A program made the position numbers and the translations under genes. The notes beneath the pieces are model-generated. The model did no database searches and was not told the origin of the DNA. It saw only the letters and a program-made list of their open reading frames with translations. From an uncultured Muribaculaceae bacterium (lineage in GTDB: Bacteria > Bacteroidota > Bacteroidia > Bacteroidales > Muribaculaceae), in contig CANQRV010000021.1 of the NCBI GenBank assembly GCA_947626355.1, forward strand, positions 1-40,208: a stretch of 40,208 nucleotides of DNA. The letters are read 5' to 3'. The stretch's first letter is position 1, and every line of letters begins with the position of its first letter. Shown one piece after another: positions 1-7,916 of the stretch.

Positions 1-122
1 TCAGTTTTGAGGCATATATCGGAATCTCGCCCCTTTTCGCAGCCATACTCTGACGCCATTAACTGAATATCCCTAAAGTAAGCTATATCCTCATAGCAGA
101 CAACCTTCATGATCCGGAATGG

Positions 123-620
123 ATGCAGGCCAATTACTATAACGGCAATACATTCGACGACCTTAAAGGCCCCTATTCCGACATCTTCAATTTCGGCCCG
201 GAGTATATCTCCGACCTGCGGTATGACCACGTGGCCATAGCCTTCTCCGACGGAGAAGAAGGAAGCTCCATGCTGCCTGCGGAAATAAGCGTCGACGATG
301 TGTATGAGACAAGCTGCATGTTTGACGTGTCGGAAGTCATCAACCTCTCGGGAGAGAACTTCTTCAATCCGGAGACAGTGTTACGGGTGGTGGCCGTGCT
401 TCATGACGAAAACGGACAGATACTCACAAGCGTACAGTCGGATGCCATCGGCGTTGCCGGAAGCGGCATTCCGGAGGCGGAAACATACGAAAAGAAACTG
501 GTGAAAAGAAGTATATATACGCCTGGAGGCATGAAATGCGGCAATCCGGGCCACGGCATCTATCTCATCCGTACGGAATATTCCGACGGGACAAGTAAAA
601 TCGAGAAAGTCGTCAGATAG
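123..620 (+). CDS. C-terminal part of an Omp28-related secreted protein (5' end missing or broken)
   Basis: The reading frame is open from base 63, upstream of the first ATG at 123, and the translation before that ATG (VSYILIADNLHDPEW) already looks like the Omp28 family pattern in which a 'YVLxxDxL' strand precedes a 'QxNYY' motif. The real gene therefore began further upstream, but stop codons TGA at 51-53 and TAA at 60-62 interrupt this frame, so it is either frameshifted near base 60 or a decayed copy. The C-terminus (NPGHGIYLIRTEYSDGTSKI, then EKVVR) resembles the short sorting-type tails of Bacteroidales secreted proteins. It ends tail to tail with the regulator on the other strand, overlapping it by 8 bases. 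Family assignment is from pattern memory; the function of Omp28-like proteins is poorly defined. Confidence 0.6.
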   Translation: MQANYYNGNTFDDLKGPYSDIFNFGPEYISDLRYDHVAIAFSDGEEGSSMLPAEISVDDVYETSCMFDVSEVINLSGENFFNPETVLRVVAVLHDENGQILTSVQSDAIGVAGSGIPEAETYEKKLVKRSIYTPGGMKCGNPGHGIYLIRTEYSDGTSKIEKVVR

Positions 621-2610
621 ATCCGGATTCCTCGGCCATATCTCTGACCAGCACATCCAACGACTGGTCGGAGGTAAGGCCGAGTTTCTTACGCAGACGC
701 CATCTTGCCATATTCACGCTTTTCGGCGCCACACACATGAGATTGCTGATCTGCTCGGTGTCGCATCCCAGCACAATCAGCATACATAACAATTGCTCCC
801 GCTTGCCTATGTCTGGCGCCTGCCTTTTCAGGTTCGAGATGAATGACGGATAGAGGATGTTGAATCTCACGAGGAAATCGCCCAATCCATCGGAAGTCTT
901 TACCTTGGATATCGCATCCGCACCTATTTTACGGCGCTCGACACTGCTGCCGACAATCATGTCAAGCCTGCTCTGTATTTCCGAATTCCTCTTCTGCTCC
1001 TTCTCAAGTCTCGTCATAATGATGGAATTGGATGAAAGAAGGGAATTCAATCTCTGCTCCAGAAGAAGCTGCCGTGCTTTCGCCAGCCGGCTCCTGTAAA
1101 GCATGCTTATTATCACCAATACAGCCACCAGAACGGAGCCTCCGAGGATTATGCCGATCAAAATGATCCGGTCTCTCATCTTCTCCTTCTCGAGGGCGAC
1201 CTCGATATCCTTCTCGCTGAGATAATGGCGCGCCACTATTTCAGTCAGCTGCCTCGTATTCATCGGATCAGTGTTGTCTTCATACTCCTCGAGCAACGCT
1301 TTTGAAAACAATCTTGTCTTGACGTCGTCTCCGTTTTCAAGGGCTATTGCAAGCCCTAAGGCATTTCCGCCGGGCATAAATGTCTTTTTACGGGCAGACT
1401 GTCTCGCCACAAGCATAGAGTCGGCATACATGACCGCAGCAGACTCATCGCCCTCCTCACGCGAGATACGCGCAAGAAGGTAATACGCTTTGGCAGCGAC
1501 ATCCTCTGAGGCGTTGGCCACTACCCGGCGAAGTCTTCCTTTAGCCTCCGGAAATCCATCATGCGTCTCCAGATAATACTCGCTTACAAGCAGATCCAAC
1601 TCATCCATGCCGAAAGTATAGGGCAATTTTCCGGATATCTCCTCCGCTTTGTGCCAGAAATACATCGCGGAGTCAGCTTTCTGGAGAGATTTCACCTTTC
1701 CCCGGTAGGCGTATGTAATGGCAGCCACGAGAGGATCCTCTATCAGGCCTGTGTAGCTGTCAAGCAACAACATCGCTTTGCGGGAATAGTCATTGGCCTG
1801 GGTATTGATTCCCCAATACAGCATCATCTCCGTCAATGCATTATATCCGTTGATCTGCGCCAATGTGTCGTCTTGCGCCACGGCATTCTCAATGCCTTCC
1901 CTTATAAGAGCCGACCCCTCTTTCAGTCTTCCGCTCCTTTTATACAGATTGCCGAGAATGGAGATCACATAACTTTTGCCGTTGGATTTATCAGGGTCTT
2001 TATCTGACTCGCATTGCCTCGCATATTCGAGAGCCTTCTCCGCATACTTGATAGACCTGTCGGTTTTCCCCAGGTCTGCGTATATAATGGCGGAGGCGTA
2101 TGCATAGTCGCGATAATACTTCCATGCGGTGTAATCATGTGCGGGAAGACGCAATGCCTTTTCAATAATCGCCTCGGCTATCGAATCCCGACCGTCTCTC
2201 GACAGACTCATGGCAGTAAAGACATTCAGATCCCTCTGGCAGTTTTCAGCAATGAAAGGCGGCGTATGCCTGTATAAACTATCAAACCAGACTGCTCCCT
2301 CGTGCCATCTCCCTGCCGATTGGAACGTATTGTAAAGCTGCAGCATCGCCTGCGACACCAGCGCCGCCGAGCTTGGACCTGCTTCTTTCTCCGGCATTCC
2401 GATACACTTACCGAGCATCCGGATCGCAGCGTCCCCGTCTCCGGCACTTCTTTCCGAGATGGCATTATCGATAAGGGACTTCATCTCCCTGTCGATTTTC
2501 TCCATTTCGTCATTGCCCGTCTTTTGCCTGTCATGACTACATGAGGAGACTGCCGAAAGGATCAGCCCAATCAGTGTCAACAAGCTATATTTTAGAAACA
2601 TATTCATCAT
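613..2610 (-). CDS. TPR-type membrane-anchored regulator with C-terminal helix-turn-helix
   Basis: This is a 665-residue protein. It has an N-terminal hydrophobic signal and a lipobox-like VSSC (Cys24), followed by about 430 residues of helical repeats with TPR character (repeated A/Y/L spacing such as 'AIIYADLGKTDRSIKYAEKA'). One transmembrane helix lies at about 482-505 (ILIGIILGGSVLVAVLVIIS), then a basic coiled coil at about 506-555, and a C-terminal LuxR-like helix-turn-helix at about 604-645 (LGCDTEQISNLMCVAPKSVN then RWRLRKKLGL). The order periplasmic TPR, membrane helix, coiled coil, cytoplasmic HTH is common in Bacteroidetes regulators of the DUF6377 type, so it probably senses something outside the cytoplasm and acts on DNA or on a partner. 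The target cannot be read from sequence. It is divergent from msrAB across an AT-rich gap of about 165 bases. Confidence 0.75.
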   Translation of the reverse strand: MMNMFLKYSLLTLIGLILSAVSSCSHDRQKTGNDEMEKIDREMKSLIDNAISERSAGDGDAAIRMLGKCIGMPEKEAGPSSAALVSQAMLQLYNTFQSAGRWHEGAVWFDSLYRHTPPFIAENCQRDLNVFTAMSLSRDGRDSIAEAIIEKALRLPAHDYTAWKYYRDYAYASAIIYADLGKTDRSIKYAEKALEYARQCESDKDPDKSNGKSYVISILGNLYKRSGRLKEGSALIREGIENAVAQDDTLAQINGYNALTEMMLYWGINTQANDYSRKAMLLLDSYTGLIEDPLVAAITYAYRGKVKSLQKADSAMYFWHKAEEISGKLPYTFGMDELDLLVSEYYLETHDGFPEAKGRLRRVVANASEDVAAKAYYLLARISREEGDESAAVMYADSMLVARQSARKKTFMPGGNALGLAIALENGDDVKTRLFSKALLEEYEDNTDPMNTRQLTEIVARHYLSEKDIEVALEKEKMRDRIILIGIILGGSVLVAVLVIISMLYRSRLAKARQLLLEQRLNSLLSSNSIIMTRLEKEQKRNSEIQSRLDMIVGSSVERRKIGADAISKVKTSDGLGDFLVRFNILYPSFISNLKRQAPDIGKREQLLCMLIVLGCDTEQISNLMCVAPKSVNMARWRLRKKLGLTSDQSLDVLVRDMAEESGSI

Positions 2611-2776
2611 ATTGGCGATTCCGGGATGTTTTGTCGATTAATCCTCCCTTGCGGTATGAGGTTGTAAAGTTAATAAATATTTTTGGATTTAATCATGCCA
2701 TGAGAAAAATGACCGCCGGGGCATGGCAATCATGCGCGAGACGATGTCGAGGCCATGGCCACTACACTAAAAGCTG

Positions 2777-3907
2777 ATGAACCACCGTATGGATGGGAAC
2801 GTTGTAACGATGATGCGTATGATTCTGATAATAACGATGTGTGTGCTGCTCTGCGGATGTTCCGGGAATGCCTCGGAGCGAGATTCCGGCGGCATCCACA
2901 AAACCATAGACAAGGATATGAAGGAAATCTATTTCGCCGGGGGATGCTTCTGGGGCACGGAGCATTTCTTCTCGCTTGTGCCCGGAGTGGAAGCTACGGA
3001 AGCCGGATATGCCAACAGCAAGATTCCCTCTCCCTCATACAGGGAGGTATGCACCGGCGCCACTGATGCCGCCGAGACCGTGCGGGTGGCATATGACCCG
3101 GATTCAGTGTCGCTGCGCTATCTCATAGAATTGTATTTCAAGACGATCGACCCTACTATATTGAATCGTCAGGGCAACGATGTTGGCACCCAGTACCGCA
3201 CCGGCATATTCTACGTCGATCCTGCCGACAAGCTGGTGATAGATAAGACCGTAGACCGGGAAAGGAGCATTTATGCGAGGCCTATTGTGGTGGAGGTGAA
3301 GCCGCTCGAGAACTTCTATCCGGCGGAAGACTACCATCAGCGCTATCTGGAGAAGAATCCCGGGGGATACTGCCATATCAATCCGGGACTCATGAAGGTG
3401 GCTGCGGCAGCCAGGGATCCCTATCTGCATCAAGACGGCAATGCACGCATAAATGACGAGCGTTACCGCAGGCCTTCGGATGAGGAGCTGCGCAAGCGGC
3501 TGACGGCTGGGCAGTATGCCGTGACCCAGCAGGGCGCCACCGAGCGACCCTTCTCCAATGAGTATGACCATGAATTCCGACCGGGGATATACGTGGACAT
3601 CACCACCGGTCAGCCGTTGTTTGTGTCGACTGACAAGTTCGACTCCGGGTGTGGCTGGCCGGCCTTCAGCCGCCCGATATCGCCCGACGTGCTGACAGAG
3701 CACATCGACAACTCACACGGCATGAGGCGCGTGGAGGTGCGCAGCGCAGCCGGAGACGCCCATCTGGGGCACGTCTTTCCAGATGGCCCGCGTTCTACCG
3801 GCGGATTGCGATACTGCATCAACAGCGCCGCCCTCCGTTTCATCCCCAAGTCGGATATGGAGAAGGAAGGCTACGGCGATTATCTTCCGCTGGTAGAGAG
3901 CCACTGA
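2777..3907 (+). CDS. msrAB: Lipoprotein-type fused peptide methionine sulfoxide reductase MsrA/MsrB
   Basis: The protein repairs oxidised methionine: the MsrA half reduces the S form and the MsrB half the R form of methionine sulfoxide. Using the ATG at 2777, the MsrA active site GCFWG lies at residues 56-60 (Cys57), and the MsrA pattern continues with 'EAGYANS', 'TQYRTGIFY' and 'EDYHQRYL'. The MsrB half, about residue 225 onward, has GCGWPAF (Cys292, resolving-type), '[10 protein letters not shown]' and [11 protein letters not shown] (Cys347, catalytic-type). The N-terminus is hydrophobic and ends in LLCGC (Cys28), so it is probably a lipoprotein facing the periplasm. The more natural signal-peptide start is the ATG at 2810 or 2813; the first 11 residues from 2777 are polar. 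It converges on the carbonic anhydrase gene. Confidence 0.93.
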   Translation: MNHRMDGNVVTMMRMILIITMCVLLCGCSGNASERDSGGIHKTIDKDMKEIYFAGGCFWGTEHFFSLVPGVEATEAGYANSKIPSPSYREVCTGATDAAETVRVAYDPDSVSLRYLIELYFKTIDPTILNRQGNDVGTQYRTGIFYVDPADKLVIDKTVDRERSIYARPIVVEVKPLENFYPAEDYHQRYLEKNPGGYCHINPGLMKVAAAARDPYLHQDGNARINDERYRRPSDEELRKRLTAGQYAVTQQGATERPFSNEYDHEFRPGIYVDITTGQPLFVSTDKFDSGCGWPAFSRPISPDVLTEHIDNSHGMRRVEVRSAAGDAHLGHVFPDGPRSTGGLRYCINSAALRFIPKSDMEKEGYGDYLPLVESH

Positions 3908-3928
3908 GGGCTATGCGTCAGCAGTGGT

Positions 3929-4468
3929 TCAAAGAGGATGCAACTCACCCGTGACGGAGTCGATGACGTAGCCCGCCACACGGATATCAGACGTCATAAG
4001 GGGATGGTTGCGTATAAGGTCTACCGTCTCGCTGACAGATTGCTCCACCTCATCGAAGCCGTGAAGCCAGCTGTCGAGGTCGATGCCGCAATGACGCATG
4101 AGCGTGATGTTGCTCTCCGGAACTCCACGCTCTTTCATCAGCCGGAGCATCTCGCCGGCGTTCATGCCCTGCACCCCGCAACCCGTGTGGCCGATCACCA
4201 TTATCTCCTCCACCCCAAGCTCGTAGACCGCTATAAGGAGCGACCGCATCGTGGAGTCGAAGGGGTTGGTGATCACTCCGCCGGCGTTCTTGATGATCTT
4301 CACGTCGCCGTTACGGAGTCCGAGAGCAGCCGGGAGCAGCTCCACGAGACGTGTGTCCATACAGGTGACGATGGCAATCTTCTTGTCGGGGTATTTCGAT
4401 GTGAGGAATCTCTCGTATTCCTTATCACCTACAAATTTCCTGTTGTGTCGTAAAATCTCGTCAATCAT
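3929..4468 (-). CDS. Beta-class carbonic anhydrase
   Basis: This 179-residue enzyme interconverts CO2 and bicarbonate with a zinc ion. The zinc ligands of the beta class are visible as C-x-D-x-R (Cys36, Asp38, Arg40 in VTCMDTR) and H-x-x-C (His94, Cys97 in GHTGCG). 'KNAGG' at about 60-64 and the short overall length are typical of the small prokaryotic beta enzymes. The enzyme is probably cytoplasmic since no signal peptide is present. In anaerobic Bacteroidales it could supply bicarbonate for the carboxylation step of succinate formation, which is inference. It lies 56 bases downstream of the RhuM gene on the same strand and ends 21 bases from the end of msrAB. Confidence 0.93.
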   Translation of the reverse strand: MIDEILRHNRKFVGDKEYERFLTSKYPDKKIAIVTCMDTRLVELLPAALGLRNGDVKIIKNAGGVITNPFDSTMRSLLIAVYELGVEEIMVIGHTGCGVQGMNAGEMLRLMKERGVPESNITLMRHCGIDLDSWLHGFDEVEQSVSETVDLIRNHPLMTSDIRVAGYVIDSVTGELHPL

Positions 4469-4524
4469 GATATATTGAGTTTTTGTGAGCTCCTCCGCGA
4501 GGCGCTGGTTGCATGGTTAGTTTA

Positions 4525-5520
4525 TCAATGTTGTTTCGCTTTGGCATTGAGCGACTTTATTGTGTCGAGATAGGCACGTTCCACCGGAGAGAGCTCGCGG
4601 ACCTGGAATTTACGATATTCTTCCCGCGCTTTGTCCATTGCCTGCTGATGGCTGACCGAGCCGGGACCATTCAGTAAAGCCTCTCCGGTAGACGATAGAA
4701 TGGTATCGAGCTGGCTGACATAGTCGCTCATATACATAGGGCGCCGCTTGATCGCCTGAATCTCGGCGAAGTCGAAATATCCGGACACAAGATTGTTGAG
4801 TATATTCAGTTCCTGCTCACTCAGATAATTCTTGGCGATCTGCGCATCTCGGAGGGTGGGATGATCTCCTTTGAAAGAGGTCAGGCCCATCATCGGTACG
4901 TCGGCATCAGCCCGCTTGAAAATCACCTCGGCAGCGGTATTGCCATGAGCTGCGTAATGAAGCTTGTTCTGTACGATCTTGAAGAACTCAACTGATATTT
5001 CAGAACGAGGATCATAGTCTACGGCCGTAGCATAGAGGTCAAGCACCTGACGATACATCACCTTCTCTGATGAACGTATGTCACGGATACGGTCGAGCAA
5101 TTCACGCCAATAGGCACCTCCTCCATTACCTTTCAAGCGCTCGTCGTCCATCGTGAAACCCTTGATGATGTATTCCTTCAGTCGTTCCGTAGCCCATCTG
5201 CGGAAGCGGGTTGCGATTACCGACCGGATCCGATATCCCAGGGATATGATCATGTCGAGATTGTAGAACGGAATCTCGCGGGCCACTTGACGATTGCCTT
5301 CCTGACGAACCTGTCGGAATTTCCGACAGGTTGATTCTTCATCAAGCTCACCATCATCGTAAATGTGTTGTATATGCTCAATCACATTACTTCTTGACGA
5401 CTGATATAGTTCAGCCATCTGCTGCTGCGAGAGCCATACAGTCTCGCCGGTAAACTTCACGTCGATACGGGTATTTCCGTCTTCGCTCTGATAAATGATT
5501 ATGCTGTTGTCTTCAGGCAT
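4525..5520 (-). CDS. rhuM: RhuM-family protein (virulence RhuM / KilA-N-like N-terminus)
   Basis: The family pattern is clear: an N-terminal 'IIIYQSEDGNTRIDVKFTGE' followed by 'TVWLSQQQMAELYQSSRSNV' and 'EHIQHIYDDGEL', then 'FYNLDMIISLGYRIRS' and 'FRRWATERLKEYIIKGF'. Proteins of this family occur scattered through bacterial genomes, often on mobile or defence-associated islands; RhuM was named from a Salmonella pathogenicity island and its molecular function is not established. The start was set at the ATG at 5520 (MPEDNS), because the 14 extra residues available from 5562 do not match the family. The central segment resembles an HTH-bearing antirepressor, which is inference. No obvious toxin or restriction partner lies next to it, so it looks like a lone cargo gene. 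Confidence 0.85.
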   Translation of the reverse strand: MPEDNSIIIYQSEDGNTRIDVKFTGETVWLSQQQMAELYQSSRSNVIEHIQHIYDDGELDEESTCRKFRQVRQEGNRQVAREIPFYNLDMIISLGYRIRSVIATRFRRWATERLKEYIIKGFTMDDERLKGNGGGAYWRELLDRIRDIRSSEKVMYRQVLDLYATAVDYDPRSEISVEFFKIVQNKLHYAAHGNTAAEVIFKRADADVPMMGLTSFKGDHPTLRDAQIAKNYLSEQELNILNNLVSGYFDFAEIQAIKRRPMYMSDYVSQLDTILSSTGEALLNGPGSVSHQQAMDKAREEYRKFQVRELSPVERAYLDTIKSLNAKAKQH

Positions 5521-5601
5521 TGTCTGGAGGTTTCGAGAGTGGATATGCCGCGAAGTTACCAAATAATATCCAGCCGGGCAAATCTCTCATGAAAACATTT
5601 C

Positions 5602-5628
5602 AGGTCGGAACCGACGTGGCTCCGACCT
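5602..5628 (-). terminator. Hairpin, possible terminator of the small ORF upstream
   Basis: An exact 8-base inverted repeat (AGGTCGGA at 5602-5609, TCCGACCT at 5621-5628) encloses an 11-base loop. On the minus strand it lies about 55 bases after the stop of the 113-residue ORF and is followed by a moderately T-rich run. It could terminate that transcript before the RhuM gene. The T tract is imperfect, so the call is tentative. Confidence 0.4.
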
Positions 5629-5681
5629 CAACGTCATAGTGATATTATGGGCAATATGTCCTGATGGGCGGTGACGCTGGA

Positions 5682-6023
5682 TCAAAGATCATATAGCCTG
5701 TCGATTTCGTGGTTGAACGAGTCCTGCGCCATGGCTATGGTGTCGAGGATGCTCTTTTGCTGTGCGAGGACCGCCGGATCGGCAGATGACGCCGACATCG
5801 AGATGATGGCGCGGCGCATATCCGAGAGGTCCTCAAGCTGACGGTCGAGCCGTCGTTCGGCCCCCTGCAGCAGCCTGCCGTATTTCCCGGAATCGTGGGC
5901 ATACTTGAGCTTCAATTGGGCCAGATAGGTGCTGCTCTGTATCGAGTTAGTTAAAGGGCTAACAACGTGAGCCGCATGTTGTCGGGCAAAAGTAGTGATA
6001 ATGGCAATATCCCACAGCAACAA
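5682..6023 (-). CDS. Small helical protein of unknown function, possibly 5'-truncated
   Basis: I do not recognise this 113-residue ORF. From about residue 25 onward it is rich in charged and helix-forming residues (TYLAQLKLKYAHD, RRLDRQLEDLSDMRRAI), which reads like a genuine helical or coiled-coil protein. The first 24 residues (MLLWDIAIITTFARQHAAHV) look less natural and may be read through from unrelated sequence, so the original 5' end could be lost. On the other strand, bases 6002-6109 hold a short open stretch ending in TAA that also reads like a protein tail (TIAEYFDFVAKYINKARAGG), which suggests that the 5.6-6.1 kb interval is a junction between gene fragments. No function is proposed. 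Confidence 0.4.
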   Translation of the reverse strand: MLLWDIAIITTFARQHAAHVVSPLTNSIQSSTYLAQLKLKYAHDSGKYGRLLQGAERRLDRQLEDLSDMRRAIISMSASSADPAVLAQQKSILDTIAMAQDSFNHEIDRLYDL

Positions 6024-6116
6024 CCATTGCCGAATACTTCGACTTCGTGGCTAAGTATATAAATAAGGCAAGAGCAGGAGGTTATGGTCACATACCGATA
6101 TGCACTTAAGAATCTC

Positions 6117-7673
6117 TCATCCGAATTTCCAGGCGGTGATGTTGCGGGTCTTGGTGGAGAAGGTGACGCCTAATTCCACCACCGGGCGAGGGTCGCCCAT
6201 GAACTGGCGGGAGTAGTCCTTCTCCCGGATCTGCTCCAGGGCCTCCTCGGGAGTGCCGTCTCGCTTCAGCTCGATGACGTAGATGTAGTTGCGCATCCTA
6301 AGCAGCAGGTCGATGCGCCCCTGCGAGGTGTGCCATTTCGGACGGGCGTCGACGCCCACCAGCACGAAGATGATGAAGAGGTTGTTCTCGTAGTGGAGCT
6401 CCACGGCGTTCTCGGCGAACTCATACGGTATGCCGGCCATGAACGTGCGCAGCCGCTCCATCGCCTCGTCGACCCTCCGCTCCTCAAGAAGCTTCCGCAC
6501 ATCATAGACGTAATTGTAGATGGCCTCGTAGTCCTTCTCGAAATAGATGCTCGCGAGGTCCTCGAACAGTCCCTTGCGTACCTCCAGGTTGGGGATGCCG
6601 AGACGGTAGCGCTCCGGCTCCTCATATCCCTTGATGGTGAGGTAGCCGGTCTGATAAAGCAGAGCCGTCGGTTTGGCCTTGAAGAGGTCGTTCGACGACA
6701 GCGTCCTTTCCTCCACCGTCTCGTCGAACATGTCGGGAAGGAAGTTGTTGCCGGCCCGGATATGGCGCACGAGGAACTCCGGAGTGCCGCTCTGGAACCA
6801 GTAGGCGCCTATCCTGCCTTCGCTAAATGCGCACAGCACGCTGAAAGGATTGTAGATGTCGGGACATTCTGCCGTGAAGTGGTAGCCGTCGTAGTTGGTT
6901 TTCAGCAGCGCCACGGCCCCTTCAGGGTCCGTCCTCCTCATTCGGGCGAGTTCTTCTATCCCTTGCCTGAAGTTATCCCTCAGTTCACTCTCTGTGATTC
7001 CACATATTGGGGCATACCTGTAGTTGAGCGAGATGTCCTGGAGATTGTTGAGGCCACTGAAGATGGTCATCTTGCTGAACCGGTTCACGCCTGTCAGCAT
7101 AGTGAAGCGGATATAACGGTCGAGGTCCTTGATGTTGACGTATACGGACTTAAGCAGCAGGCGGTGGGCCTCGAGCCTCTCCTCATCATGCATCGTCTCG
7201 ATCAGCGGGTGGTCATACTCGTCGACGAGTATCACGACAGGTTGGCCGGTTCTCTCGTAGGCCGCCATGATGATCTTGCGGAAGCGCATCGAGAGGTCCG
7301 CGGTTTCCGGTCTGACATCATAGAGCTTTTCCCACTCGCTGAACTGGACATCGAGTATATCCTCGAGGTTGCCTCTGTTGTCGGCGCGATAGGTGGCGAG
7401 GCTGAGCATCAGCACCGGGTGCACCGGCCATTCCGTCTCAAGCCTCTCCATGGCGAGGCCCCTGAAGAGTTCACGCTTTCCCTCGAAATAGGCCTGGATT
7501 GTGGACAGCAGCAGGCTCTTGCCGAAGCGACGCGGCCTCGACAGGAAAACACAGTTGCTGCTGTGCACAAGATTGTAGATCAGCTCCGTCTTGTCGACGT
7601 AGAGGTATGAAAGCTCGCGGAGCTTCTCGAAGCTCTGTATGCCTATGGGATAGCGAACGGGGATCTTTTCCAT
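6117..7673 (-). CDS. AAA-ATPase-like / PD-(D/E)XK nuclease family protein, copy 1
   Basis: This 518-residue protein combines an N-terminal AAA-ATPase-like domain (PF09820 type) with a C-terminal PD-(D/E)XK nuclease-like domain (PF08011 type), a pairing very common and often multicopy in Bacteroidetes. A degenerate Walker A is seen at 45-53 (SRPRRFGKS) and a Walker B at about 146-152 (VVILVDE). The nuclease signature is Asp455 followed by Glu468-Leu-Lys470 (YVIELKRDG). The start at 7673 is favoured because the MEKIPVRYPIG segment begins the conserved domain and a promoter match lies just upstream at 7694-7725; residues read from an ATG at 7844 would be untranslated leader. A close paralogue lies at 18760-20319. 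The biological role of this family is unproven; selfish-element or defence roles are possible. Confidence 0.85.
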   Translation of the reverse strand: MEKIPVRYPIGIQSFEKLRELSYLYVDKTELIYNLVHSSNCVFLSRPRRFGKSLLLSTIQAYFEGKRELFRGLAMERLETEWPVHPVLMLSLATYRADNRGNLEDILDVQFSEWEKLYDVRPETADLSMRFRKIIMAAYERTGQPVVILVDEYDHPLIETMHDEERLEAHRLLLKSVYVNIKDLDRYIRFTMLTGVNRFSKMTIFSGLNNLQDISLNYRYAPICGITESELRDNFRQGIEELARMRRTDPEGAVALLKTNYDGYHFTAECPDIYNPFSVLCAFSEGRIGAYWFQSGTPEFLVRHIRAGNNFLPDMFDETVEERTLSSNDLFKAKPTALLYQTGYLTIKGYEEPERYRLGIPNLEVRKGLFEDLASIYFEKDYEAIYNYVYDVRKLLEERRVDEAMERLRTFMAGIPYEFAENAVELHYENNLFIIFVLVGVDARPKWHTSQGRIDLLLRMRNYIYVIELKRDGTPEEALEQIREKDYSRQFMGDPRPVVELGVTFSTKTRNITAWKFG

Positions 7674-7693
7674 ATCAAATCCGGTATTTCCCA

Positions 7694-7725
7694 CAAAGTT
7701 AATGTTTTTATCCCTCAATTGCAAA
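7694..7725 (-). promoter_or_regulatory. Bacteroidetes-type promoter of AAA/PD-(D/E)XK copy 1
   Basis: Read on the minus strand, TTTG (complement of 7722-7725) is followed after 20 bases by TAACTTTG (complement of 7694-7701), matching the Bacteroidetes -33/-7 pattern TTTG and TAnnTTTG. The start codon is about 20 bases further on. The same arrangement, with nearly the same spacer, precedes the paralogue at 18760-20319, which supports it being functional. Confidence 0.65.
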
Positions 7726-7860
7726 CTGGCGGCACCATTTACACATACCTGAACGGCAATAAAGAAACGCAATACCTGAAAAAGGGGATTTTTCGCAGAC
7801 ATCCGATGGGAGCTGCCTGGGGGAAGGTAGGAGAAGATGAACAATCATCTATTTATGGTA

Positions 7861-7891
7861 TTGACCGGAGAAGGAAACGGATGTAATTTTG
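7861..7891 (+). promoter_or_regulatory. Promoter of the hmu haem-iron operon
   Basis: TTG at 7861-7863 is followed after 20 bases by TAATTTTG at 7884-7891, a full match to the Bacteroidetes -7 consensus TAnnTTTG. The start codon of the first operon gene is at 7917, leaving a short leader of about 20 bases. It lies about 140 bases from the divergent promoter of the AAA/PD-(D/E)XK gene. No clear Fur-type palindrome was recognised around it. Confidence 0.65.
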
Positions 7892-7916
7892 CATCCGAAA
7901 ATCATAACCCTGCGAC

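Noticed and set aside
2611-2776. Promoters for the TPR/HTH regulator and msrAB in the AT-rich divergent gap.
   Set aside because: TATTTTTG and a TAACTTTA-like near match exist but without a TTTG at the right distance on either strand.
3901-3930. Weak inverted repeat (CCACTG/CAGTGG) between msrAB and the carbonic anhydrase gene as a bidirectional terminator.
   Set aside because: Only six pairs with a 15-base loop and no T run; too weak to list.
6330-7610. Long open frame on the plus strand opposite AAA/PD-(D/E)XK copy 1 (and a similar one at 18937-20256 opposite copy 2).
   Set aside because: Composition is that of an antisense shadow of GC-rich coding DNA; both have counterparts because the two genes are paralogues, and no family pattern is seen.
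6117-7673. AAA/PD-(D/E)XK genes as insertion-sequence transposases.
   Set aside because: There is no DDE or tyrosine/serine recombinase pattern, no terminal inverted repeats and no target-site duplication that I could see.
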